DNA of 64,000 bases from positions 4,914,001 through 4,978,000 of the forward strand of contig NZ_CP150203.1 of assembly GCF_037969725.1 (NCBI RefSeq). Reading direction: 5' to 3'. The stretch's first letter is position 1, and the number at the start of each line of letters is the position of its first letter. Origin of the DNA: Paenibacillus sp. FSL W8-0426. GTDB lineage: Bacteria > Bacillota > Bacilli > Paenibacillales > Paenibacillaceae. Position numbers and translations under genes: made by a program. Below the pieces are notes generated by a model, which did not search any database, had not been told where the DNA came from, and was given only the letters and a program-made list of their open reading frames with translations. Positions 36,736 to 43,953 of the stretch are shown here, piece after piece.

Positions 36736-37149
36736 AAGTTAAGATTTTTTTTATTTTGCAAACCGCACGCTGCATGATTCGATCCCGAATGGATACGGGT
36801 ACAAGATGACGAGATGGATCTCGCGCCTTTCTACCCCAGCCGGGAGCAGCCGTTTCGTATGCATGCAGACATGCTTCCACAACAAAATAACGGCGTATGT
36901 ATCGTAAAGCCGCAGAAACTTATCTTAGAATAACAGAAATTGCATAATGCGTCACCAAGCGCTTTCAAAAGTCATATCCAGTACTTACACGACTTAATTC
37001 GAATGCAATAACATAAATTATAATTGCGATGCTTTCCGTGCTCAAAAAATATAAAAGTCAAAAATTGTACAAATTTTCAGCCGTTTTTAATGTAATTTTC
37101 ATGAAAATAGTGTATTGTAAATTTACATTCATAACGCGAGGTGATGAGC
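36736..37149. other. Long AT-rich intergenic region between ECF operon and a small plus-strand gene
   Basis: About 400 bases without a gene. It becomes strongly AT-rich after 36,950. Two perfect palindromes, ATTTTCATGAAAAT (37095-37108) and TGTAAATTTACA (37116-37127), lie 22-55 bases before the start of the plus-strand gene and could be operators. A weak -35-like TTGTAC lies at 37065-37070 with TAATGT 17 bases on. Confidence 0.5.
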
Positions 37150-37452
37150 ATGCCTGCTCAAGCAAAAATCCAATTATTAAAAGAACAGCTCCCTAAGGAG
37201 TATCAAAGCATCACCCATTTTGTGGAACATGCGATGCAATCCTTGGACACATTGGTCGAAGAACATCGTAAATATACGGCTGCACAGGCATTATACGGCG
37301 AAAAAATCGTCGGGTCGGAAGAACGCCTGTATCATGACACCGTGATCGATGTCCGGGAACAGCTGCTGAAGACGCTGGAAAAAACCGTGGAAGACATTCT
37401 CCACAAAGGTGATAAACATTGGACCAAACATTTCAAGGACGGCGTTGAATAA
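37150..37452 (+). CDS. Small helical protein of unknown function
   Basis: Not recognised. The 100-residue protein (MPAQAKIQLLKEQLPKEYQS) is charged and predicted almost fully helical, with leucine spacing that would allow a coiled coil (about residues 20-45 and 70-90). It has no signal peptide, membrane segment or cysteine. The ATG at 37150 follows GAGGTGAT; GTG 37141 and ATG 37144 are in frame upstream. Two perfect palindromes precede it and a hairpin terminator follows, so it seems a regulated single-gene unit. Confidence 0.75.
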   Translation: MPAQAKIQLLKEQLPKEYQSITHFVEHAMQSLDTLVEEHRKYTAAQALYGEKIVGSEERLYHDTVIDVREQLLKTLEKTVEDILHKGDKHWTKHFKDGVE

Positions 37453-37476
37453 TGATTTAGTTCCTCTTTGAATGCT

Positions 37477-37530
37477 AAAAAAAACCGCTTGAGGAGCTTC
37501 CTTACGGAAAAGCCATCAGGCGGTTCTTTT
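37477..37530. terminator. Bidirectional terminator between convergent genes
   Basis: AACCGCTTGA pairs with TCAGGCGGTT (one G-T pair) across a 23-base loop, flanked by eight A residues on the left and CTTTTAT on the right. It can end both the plus-strand small gene and the minus-strand stalk-domain gene. Confidence 0.85.
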
Positions 37531-37565
37531 ATGTTCAACTATTTTAGATGATTTAGTGGATGGTA

Positions 37566-39536
37566 TTAATAGTAACTAAAGAGCTTGCCTCCAACAAACG
37601 TAAGGGCTCGGATATTCTCAAGCGAGTCGATGTACATCCAAACTTCGATCTTGCCTTGTTTACTCATCTCTTGCGAGATGCTTCGCGGCTCTCCCCAAGC
37701 CAGGCGGGCTTGCGTTGTATTCATGCCGATTGCAACTTTACCAGCAATTATGTTGTTCCACATAGCTTGGGACCATTTGTATTTTTGATATGGATTATAA
37801 GACAAGAAAAGATCCTCTTCGTTCAGCCAATCCGTTACATCTGAGCTTTTGTTCCCCCCATACACGGATAACATTTTGCCTTTAGCATTTTTAAAGATGA
37901 TTGTATAATTCTTGATCCCCGAGGGATCCGTCTCCATCCGAATATCCGAAATCGTTACTTTACTGAATCGTTGGCCAAGTTCTGGATAGTAATTAATCCA
38001 ATATGATTTACCAAGCAAACGGGCAAGACCGCCCAGCTCTTTTTGTTTGACCAATTTGGCTGTCTCCGCAGAATCCACGCTAATCACGGAGGCTCCCACG
38101 ATCAACTTGGCACGCTTGAATTCTGTTTCCCATTGAACTTTCACACCGGAAATCTGAGAAAGGAGCGCTGCAGGAAAGACCGTTTGTCCATTTATGGTTT
38201 GCAGTTTCCCTTTTAGTTTGAGGGTCTTGCCGTTCCATTTTGCATCCTGGCTTCCTTTTTGAAGCAACAGTTCATCATCACCCCATTGAATCATGAAGTT
38301 TGTTCCCTTTACTTGCACCGTTGCGCCAAGTGCCTTGAACACGGACTGAACCGGTAGATAGATACTTCCATTGACCATGGAAGAGCCTATCAAGTTTTGT
38401 TGAATGCCCGCATTCAATTGAACGCTGGAATCCAGCTCACCTTTTTTAAATGTAATCCGGGTACTTCCAGCCCCCTTGACTTGCAACTGTCCTTCACCTT
38501 TGTAGACAGCGACTTGCGGTTTTTCTACCGTAATCTCCCCGCTATTGGGTTGACGCTTCGTTTTGTACCCGTTTGAATATAATTCCTCCACCGAAAGGGC
38601 AAGGATATCCCCAACGCTCGCCTCTTTGGCCGAAGCTGCCAACGTCACTTTTTTCAGTGTCGGTCCGTTCAAGGGCTGCAGTGTTCCATCTTTATAAATC
38701 CCCCATGAACCGTCAGTATGCTGTACATAAAGTTCTTCCAGATCAACGGAATACTCCAGTTTCTCGACCCCACTCAATCCCTGGAGCTGTTTACCCTCGT
38801 AAGTAACAGGTCGACGATGCCCCCGCTCATAGCTCCATACGCTTCCGTCGTCTTTGACTGCCAAAAACATACCGGAATTCAACCAGATCACAGATTTCAC
38901 ATGATCCGTCACTTCAATCGGCTGTTCCTGGACCATCATGTCGACCACAACGACCGAATTATCTTCCCTAAGTACGGCCGCATATGCACTACTTGTCGCA
39001 ATCTGCTTTCCTCCGGGTACATTCCCCATCTTTCTGGAGATATTCCGTTGGTCAGCAATGTAATACACATCACCATTGGATGTTAAAGCGCCGTAAGAAT
39101 GGTAGCTGGATCCCAGATATGTACCTACATCAATGACGGATTCCAGCCCTTTAATGGTCTCCCCCTTATAATCGCGAAGTGTCCCATCCTTCAACAAAGC
39201 CACACCATTGCCGTATACCTTAACTAGTCCGTTATACTGAGTGATTACCGGTTTTTCATCCCTGTTTCCTTCCCAATAATAAACGCGTCCGTCTGTCGTC
39301 CATCCGAAAAGACTGCCTTGCGCAGCAGACACACCTGCCACATCCGTCGTTTGGGTCCATATGCCTTCCGTTGAATCCTTGGACCACACCGTCCCGTCAT
39401 TCATGAGATAGGTATTCCGGTCAACAAGAGAGACAATAGAATTCGTTCCGTTTCCCGAAGCCGCATTTACTTTCATAGGTACTACGACGATGCTTGCCAT
39501 CAGAATAACCATGAACCATAACGGAAGATATCGCAT
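37566..39536 (-). CDS. Secreted protein with RCC1-like repeats and a stalk (copper amine oxidase N-terminal-like) domain
   Basis: A 656-residue exported protein of unknown function. A signal peptide MRYLPLWFMVILMASIVVVP ends near VNA-A. The N-terminal half has repeated motifs DGTVWS, DGRVYYWEG, DGTLRDYKG, NGDVYYIAD, DGSVWSYERG and DGSWGIYKDG, resembling RCC1-type beta-propeller blades. Next comes a stalk domain (NGSIYLPVQSVFKALGATVQ, VQWETEFKRAKLIVG). The last 60 residues (IGMNTTQARLAWGEPRS then FVGGKLFSYY) resemble the SmpA/OmlA-like module. TTGGAGA precedes the ATG at 39536; an in-frame ATG at 39605 after AGAGGGG is possible but would put 23 charged residues before the signal peptide. It lies downstream of another stalk-domain gene. 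Confidence 0.8.
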   Translation of the reverse strand: MRYLPLWFMVILMASIVVVPMKVNAASGNGTNSIVSLVDRNTYLMNDGTVWSKDSTEGIWTQTTDVAGVSAAQGSLFGWTTDGRVYYWEGNRDEKPVITQYNGLVKVYGNGVALLKDGTLRDYKGETIKGLESVIDVGTYLGSSYHSYGALTSNGDVYYIADQRNISRKMGNVPGGKQIATSSAYAAVLREDNSVVVVDMMVQEQPIEVTDHVKSVIWLNSGMFLAVKDDGSVWSYERGHRRPVTYEGKQLQGLSGVEKLEYSVDLEELYVQHTDGSWGIYKDGTLQPLNGPTLKKVTLAASAKEASVGDILALSVEELYSNGYKTKRQPNSGEITVEKPQVAVYKGEGQLQVKGAGSTRITFKKGELDSSVQLNAGIQQNLIGSSMVNGSIYLPVQSVFKALGATVQVKGTNFMIQWGDDELLLQKGSQDAKWNGKTLKLKGKLQTINGQTVFPAALLSQISGVKVQWETEFKRAKLIVGASVISVDSAETAKLVKQKELGGLARLLGKSYWINYYPELGQRFSKVTISDIRMETDPSGIKNYTIIFKNAKGKMLSVYGGNKSSDVTDWLNEEDLFLSYNPYQKYKWSQAMWNNIIAGKVAIGMNTTQARLAWGEPRSISQEMSKQGKIEVWMYIDSLENIRALTFVGGKLFSYY

Positions 39537-39693
39537 TATTTCTCCAATCTTGAACCCATTGGGCCCTTCCCATCTCCTACTCTCTTTGTCCTGAACGTTA
39601 TCCATTGTTCGTATCCCCTCTGCTTCTGTGTGATGAAAGACATGCTGGTTATAAACCTTCTAAACATTCGGCAAATATCTAATTCTATTAAAT

Positions 39694-40323
39694 TTATATT
39701 TCAATATTTAATGTGTTTTTACTCGAATTTAATTCAAGGGCTGCTCCTAATCCTTTAATGGATTGTACTGGAATGTACGTAATTCCGTTTATCACTTTTG
39801 GAGCTGCACTTAATGAAGCAGATTTGCCGTTATAAAATACGGTTTTGCTCCCAAGAGTGAGTGTTACCTTGAATTTATCTTTGGTTAGACCTATCGTTGC
39901 ACGATCCGGATCGTATGTAAACGCTGCATCCAATGCTTCTGCAATGTCTCGTAATGGAAGCAAATTACTTCCTTGATATTCTACCGGCTTATTGGCGAAA
40001 TTAATTTTTTGATCATTAACATATACTACTAAAGAAGATTGCGTATACTGAGGTTTAGTTTCTTTCGGTTTTGTTGGTGTAGTTTTTTTTGTAGATGAAG
40101 AAGAACTGCTGGATGAAGAACCACTGGATGATTTAGTACTTGAAGAAGAACTACCACCATTATGATAATGATATTCCCCGTACTCCAATCCCCATTTGGC
40201 ACAATTTGTCCAACACGTATGACCTCCATTGGAATCTGTTCGCCCGGGATGAGCAAATGCACTTGTTGCACTGGATAAAAGGAATAGAGACAATACGGAA
40301 GTAACGAGTACCCTTTTGTTCAT
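39694..40323 (-). CDS. Secreted YHYH-motif protein with stalk domain
   Basis: A 209-residue exported protein. Signal peptide MNKRVLVTSVLSLFLLSSAT ends at AFA-HPG. The mature N-terminus HPGRTDSNGGHTCWTNCAKW and following GLEYGEYHYH form the His/Cys-rich YHYH domain often found at the start of secreted Firmicute proteins, possibly metal-binding. A Ser/Thr/Lys-rich linker (about residues 58-85) leads to a stalk domain (YQGSNLLPLRDIAEALDAAF, GITYIPVQSIKGLGAALELN). AGGAGAG selects the ATG at 40323. The next gene downstream also has a stalk domain and an 88-base gap, so they may be co-transcribed. Confidence 0.85.
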   Translation of the reverse strand: MNKRVLVTSVLSLFLLSSATSAFAHPGRTDSNGGHTCWTNCAKWGLEYGEYHYHNGGSSSSSTKSSSGSSSSSSSSSTKKTTPTKPKETKPQYTQSSLVVYVNDQKINFANKPVEYQGSNLLPLRDIAEALDAAFTYDPDRATIGLTKDKFKVTLTLGSKTVFYNGKSASLSAAPKVINGITYIPVQSIKGLGAALELNSSKNTLNIEI

Positions 40324-40359
40324 TTTAAACACTCTCCTACTGGTTCTATTTTCCTATGA

Positions 40360-40368
40360 ATCATAACA
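40360..40368 (-). promoter_or_regulatory. Extended -10 promoter candidate for the YHYH gene
   Basis: Minus strand TGTTATGAT, an extended -10 element 36 bases before the start codon; no good -35 is seen. Confidence 0.4.
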
Positions 40369-40542
40369 TACAAATATATGATGAAGAAATATATTCCTTC
40401 CATTAAGAAATGTCCGAGATAGCGCGAAGCGATGGCATACATTGTATTGAAATAAGCCTCAGGAAACTCTATGTTTTGAGCAGCCAAAAGCTCCCTGTAT
40501 GCTTTAAATGTCTGACAAAAAAGAAAGTAATGAAATGCGCAC

Positions 40543-40607
40543 GAAACATGAACAAAGCGGAAGAAACACGAATACAAATGGTTGACAAAACAGCACAAAC
40601 ATGAATA
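40543..40607 (+). promoter_or_regulatory. Three direct repeats overlapping the DeoR-family gene promoter (operator candidate)
   Basis: GAAACATGAAC (40543-40553), GAAACACGAAT (40564-40574) and CAAACATGAAT (40597-40607) are near-identical direct repeats. Their starts are 21 and 33 bases apart, close to two and three helical turns, so they would face the same side of DNA. The third overlaps the promoter spacer and touches the -10. DeoR-family repressors often bind direct repeats, so autorepression is a reasonable inference. Confidence 0.5.
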
Positions 40608-40612
40608 TAATC
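40583..40612 (+). promoter_or_regulatory. Consensus sigma-A promoter of the DeoR-family gene
   Basis: TTGACA (40583-40588), an 18-base spacer, TATAAT (40607-40612). Both hexamers are perfect, implying a strong promoter that would need repression. Confidence 0.9.
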
Positions 40613-40654
40613 GAACCATCACTTGGTGATAATTTCCATTAGGAGGCGATTTTA

Positions 40655-41443
40655 TTGTTCTCTGATGAACGTCGGGACAAAATTCTGGAGCTGCTTCAAA
40701 AAAACGGGCGTGTTCTTGCCAAGGAACTGGCTGATATGTTTGAATTATCCATCGATTCAATTAGAAGAGATCTTACAATTATGGAGGAGAAGGGTCTTCT
40801 AAAACGTACACATGGCGGAGCAATTCCAAGTTCTAAAGTTCGCAGCACTCCTCTCCCACCTGAATTACGTTACCAGGATGGAGCGCCACATCAAAATGCA
40901 ATTTCTAAATTGGCCGCATCCTTCATTCAGGAGAAAGATACCGTCTTTATAGGCAGTGCTGGGATCCACTATGGCATGCTCAAGTATCTTCCTGAAATCC
41001 CTTTTACCGTTGTAACCAATTCAATTAAGGTCGCAGATACATTGAAAGATCGTAAAACAACAGATGTTTACCTTATCGGCGGTAAAGTAAAAAGTTCCGG
41101 CAGCATAACGGATGCCTTAGCAAACGAATTTTTGAGACAATTCACTTTAGATATTTGTTTTGTTACTGGAGGTGGAATTTCTAAAAATGGTGTAAGTACA
41201 GCCACTCCTGAAGTAGCAATGTTGGGTAGAGCAGCTGTTGAAATATCCAGGAGAAAGATTTGTCTGGCCCCTCACGAAAAATTGGGAATTGATTTCTTTG
41301 CAAAAGAAGGTCCAATTACTGACATTGACCTTCTGATAACGGATGAAGAAGCTAGCATTGAAGCCATCGCAGAAATTGAAAATAAAGGTGTCAAGGTTTG
41401 TATTGCAAGAGTGACCGAGGAATCCCTATTAAAAAAGGAATAG
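40655..41443 (+). CDS. DeoR/GlpR family transcription regulator
   Basis: A 262-residue repressor-type protein. The DeoR winged helix is at residues 1-57 (MFSDERRDKILELLQKNGRV; LSIDSIRRDLTIMEEKGLLK; RTHGGAI). The C-terminal domain normally binds a phosphosugar using a D-SGTT loop; here the loop reads FIGSAGIHYGMLKYLP, and the usual late DHSKFG motif reads PHEKLG, so the effector may differ. The start is TTG after AGGAGG. It has a consensus promoter with three direct repeats and a terminator, with no sugar-metabolism gene beside it, so its targets lie elsewhere. Confidence 0.9.
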   Translation: MFSDERRDKILELLQKNGRVLAKELADMFELSIDSIRRDLTIMEEKGLLKRTHGGAIPSSKVRSTPLPPELRYQDGAPHQNAISKLAASFIQEKDTVFIGSAGIHYGMLKYLPEIPFTVVTNSIKVADTLKDRKTTDVYLIGGKVKSSGSITDALANEFLRQFTLDICFVTGGGISKNGVSTATPEVAMLGRAAVEISRRKICLAPHEKLGIDFFAKEGPITDIDLLITDEEASIEAIAEIENKGVKVCIARVTEESLLKKE

Positions 41444-41482
41444 ATCATATCCATTGGCCCGGATGATCTATCCCCTTCTTCT

Positions 41483-41511
41483 AAGGAGTTGCTGCTTAGC
41501 AGCTCCTTTTT
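41483..41511 (+). terminator. Terminator of the DeoR-family gene
   Basis: AAGGAGTTGCT pairs with AGCAGCTCCTT (one G-T pair) with a small loop, followed by TTTC. Confidence 0.9.
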
Positions 41512-41594
41512 CATTATAACGGATTATGATCGCTATGAAACCATTCATTCTCCTCATCCCAACTGGTTATTGAACAAAACTACCCGTTAACTGA

Positions 41595-41633
41595 GAAAAC
41601 GGCAGCCAACCTTTGTGTGCGGCTGCCGTAATT
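41595..41633 (-). terminator. Terminator of the AraC-VOC unit
   Basis: ACGGCAGCC pairs with GGCTGCCGT across 13 bases; on the minus strand TTTTC follows. It lies just after the VOC gene stop. Confidence 0.85.
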
Positions 41634-41643
41634 TTAAACAGAA

Positions 41644-42021
41644 TCAAGCGACCAAACTGATCAAATTGCCGTCAGGGTCCTTTATGATCGCATAACGCTC
41701 GCCCCAAGGGGTATCGTTTGGTTCAAAATGCCCTTCATATCCTTGTACTGTCAATCGGCTATACGATTCATCCAGCGCTTCCTTACTGTCAAACTGAAAA
41801 GCGATCTCCATTCGATAACCGGCCGGCTTCGGCTGGTCGCCTAGAATCGTCTGCGCCGATTCCCAAGTATCAAAGGAAAGAATAATATCGTTGTATGGTA
41901 CTTCGAAATGATGTTCTTCATTTGCCTTTTCCGGTATTTCCAAGCCCAATGCCCGATAAAAATCCAGGGACTTCTTCATCTCTTTGACGTAAATCGATAA
42001 TCTTTTTAACTTCACTGCCAT
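41644..42021 (-). CDS. VOC family protein (glyoxalase/bleomycin-resistance fold)
   Basis: A 125-residue single-module vicinal-oxygen-chelate protein: KLKRLSIYVKEMKKSLDFYR at the start, FEVPYNDIILSFDTWESAQT in the middle, and WGERYAIIKDPDGNLISLVA at the end, where the Glu/Asp metal-ligand positions of the fold lie. Substrate unknown; such proteins include glyoxalases, dioxygenases and antibiotic-binding proteins. It lies 64 bases downstream of an AraC-type gene on the same strand, followed by a terminator, so the two probably form one unit. Confidence 0.85.
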   Translation of the reverse strand: MAVKLKRLSIYVKEMKKSLDFYRALGLEIPEKANEEHHFEVPYNDIILSFDTWESAQTILGDQPKPAGYRMEIAFQFDSKEALDESYSRLTVQGYEGHFEPNDTPWGERYAIIKDPDGNLISLVA

Positions 42022-42085
42022 GCTTCACAACTCCTATCCATTGGTATGATAAATCTCACCTCCATTGTATTGATCTTATAGACTG

Positions 42086-42928
42086 TCAAATAGGAAAAAT
42101 CGGACTCCTTCGTTTCTTACTTATCAAGCTTCTAAGAGACAAGCCATAATATTGCTTAAATGTGTTGGCAAAATGGGACTCATCGTAATAGCCGTATTTG
42201 AGCGCAAGATCCGCTAAACTGGAATAACCCCCCCGAAAAAAATCCTGCAGTGTGCTTTGAAATCGGATTATCCCAAGCATCTCCTTCGGACCTAAGCCCA
42301 GCTCCTGATTAAATACCCTTCTAAGATGTCGTTCACTAAAGTGGACTTGATTGGCCAAATTCGTTACGGATAAATTCCCTTTTCGGCCATAAATAATCTG
42401 CAAGCTTTCATACACAAGTGGGTTCATTGCTATATCGCTATCCGCCAGCATTCGGACCAAATGATACTCGGCAACCGCAACAATTTCGGAGATCGTAGTG
42501 GCTGATAGTATCTCTTCTACCCAGTACATTTCTTTGAAACCCAAAACATCTTCCAAGTAGATACGCTGTCCCGTAAACGCCGAAAGAGGTATCTTTAGAA
42601 TAGAACGAGCTGATTCTGAATATATCCGAATGCCAAATAATGATCGAGCTTCAGAGAACTGCAGCACTTCTGATCGAGTTGTAAGACCCACAATATAGGC
42701 AGCCTTTCGGCTGGATGGAGAAAGAAGATCCACGACAATATCGATACAGCCATCCGGTATAACTCGATGCGAAGGTTTGCCTGGAACAGGACGAAAATCC
42801 ATGGTCCAAAAAGAAGCCACATGTGATTCCAAGCGAGGATTAGATGGATATTCCCGGAAATTATACCATGGCTGTTGCAGCTCCGGTTGCAATTTGGGAG
42901 AATGAACGGGATGGAATGAATGAGTCAT
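42086..42928 (-). CDS. AraC family transcription regulator
   Basis: A 280-residue regulator with a C-terminal AraC DNA-binding domain: first helix-turn-helix in LSVTNLANQVHFSERHLRRV, second in SSLADLALKYGYYDESHFAN followed by TFKQYYGLSLRSL. The N-terminal domain (RVIPDGCIDIVVDL, FGIRIYSESARSIL) matches the DUF6597-type sensor often seen in small AraC regulators of VOC or methyltransferase genes. AAGGAGGGA precedes the ATG. The downstream VOC gene is its likely target or partner. Confidence 0.9.
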   Translation of the reverse strand: MTHSFHPVHSPKLQPELQQPWYNFREYPSNPRLESHVASFWTMDFRPVPGKPSHRVIPDGCIDIVVDLLSPSSRKAAYIVGLTTRSEVLQFSEARSLFGIRIYSESARSILKIPLSAFTGQRIYLEDVLGFKEMYWVEEILSATTISEIVAVAEYHLVRMLADSDIAMNPLVYESLQIIYGRKGNLSVTNLANQVHFSERHLRRVFNQELGLGPKEMLGIIRFQSTLQDFFRGGYSSLADLALKYGYYDESHFANTFKQYYGLSLRSLISKKRRSPIFPI

Positions 42929-43390
42929 CTCAATCCCTCCTTAATCAAGTTTAACCATATAAACCGCAATAACAAATCCCACTAGTGCACTGCGAGCGCT
43001 TTTTTTGCAGTTTATATAGTTCCAATTGTTAGCATAATGGGAATGAAAGCCGAACTTCTGGACGACTGTGGACGTAATATTTTTGAAATATCGTTACCCG
43101 TGAGAAATCCTGTAAACCGAATATAACTGGGGGTTTGAATAAATAATGAGGCCTCGAGACGATGGGGTTACACATAAGGTCATTACGTCAAAAAGCCCAC
43201 CCAGAAGGTTGCTTTATGTAGTTTAAAGCTCAGGACAAGCAAAATCAACGTATTGAAAATATCTCTCCATCTCACCTTGTTATTGCGTAGATATCGCTCA
43301 GGAAACATACGTCGCTCGCGCAGTAGTTTCCGTGGCCTTCCGTTGGGATCGCCGCTTTTTTTGCCAGTTTAACAACATAGGAGGTTCATT
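42929..43390. other. Gene-poor stretch of about 460 bases with a coding-like minus-strand remnant
   Basis: No complete gene is recognised. On the minus strand an open frame without a start runs from 43368 to a stop at 43183-43185; it encodes SGDPNGRPRKLLRERRMFPE then RYLRNNKVRWRDIFNTLILL and FKLHKATFWVGFLT, which looks protein-like but matches no family I know. Just at its end, minus-strand AAAGC-ACC-loop-GGT-GCTTT plus TTTT could be a terminator. The AraC promoter probably lies at 42,940-43,040. The stretch may be a decayed gene or an unknown RNA. Confidence 0.4.
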
Positions 43391-43753
43391 ATGAAAAAAG
43401 TAATGCTGTTCATCTTAATCAGTATGATTATACTTCCTGGCTGTTTTAACAAGGATGAGAAAGAGCATTATCCAGTTTACGAGGGAACTGTAGTATTTAA
43501 AACAGATGAAGATGACAAGTACAAATTTCTTGTTCTTCAAAATATAAGTAAGAAAGATTTAGAGAAAGGTAATCTTGAACTTTTTATAGAACTAGCACAA
43601 GACCAACCGGAAGCCTCGTATTATTTTGTCGATAAAGAGGCTTATGAATCAATTGATGTAGGGCAAAGAGTAAATATCACTGCTGACTTTAACCAACAAG
43701 AATCCTTGCCACCCATTAGGACGGTTGTGAATATTGAAAAAATCAATGAATAA
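43391..43753 (+). CDS. Small lipoprotein (DUF3221-like)
   Basis: A 120-residue predicted lipoprotein. The signal MKKVMLFILISMIILPGC has a lipobox LPGC with Cys18 as the lipidated residue. The mature part EGTVVFKTDEDDKYKFLVLQ, DVGQRVNITADF resembles DUF3221-type small OB-fold-like lipoproteins of Bacilli. AGGAGG precedes the ATG by seven bases. Function unknown. AT-rich compared with the com genes beside it, consistent with its position in the accessory zone. Confidence 0.8.
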   Translation: MKKVMLFILISMIILPGCFNKDEKEHYPVYEGTVVFKTDEDDKYKFLVLQNISKKDLEKGNLELFIELAQDQPEASYYFVDKEAYESIDVGQRVNITADFNQQESLPPIRTVVNIEKINE

Positions 43754-43828
43754 GCTAAGCCGATGTTCATTTTCATGATGAGAACACATTCTATACTCAC
43801 ATAAACGAAATGTTGCTTGTTTAAATTA

Positions 43829-43850
43829 AAAGCAGCCCGTCGGGCTGCTT
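43829..43850. terminator. Near-perfect palindromic terminator between lipoprotein gene and comEC
   Basis: AAGCAGCCCG and CGGGCTGCTT face each other around one base. On the minus strand TTTTAATTT follows, so it best fits termination of comEC, about 105 bases after its stop; on the plus strand the T run is missing. Confidence 0.75.
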
Positions 43851-43953
43851 CACATACACCATAATACTTGGTTTTATTCCCTTCCAATGATAGATTAAAA
43901 TGCAGTTTTAATTGATCTAACCTATCAGTTAACCTAATTAGGCACCGAGAGCC

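Noticed and set aside
40320..40760. Minus-strand open frame of 146 codons across the DeoR promoter
   Set aside because: It runs through a perfect promoter and the start of the DeoR gene; no ribosome site or domain.
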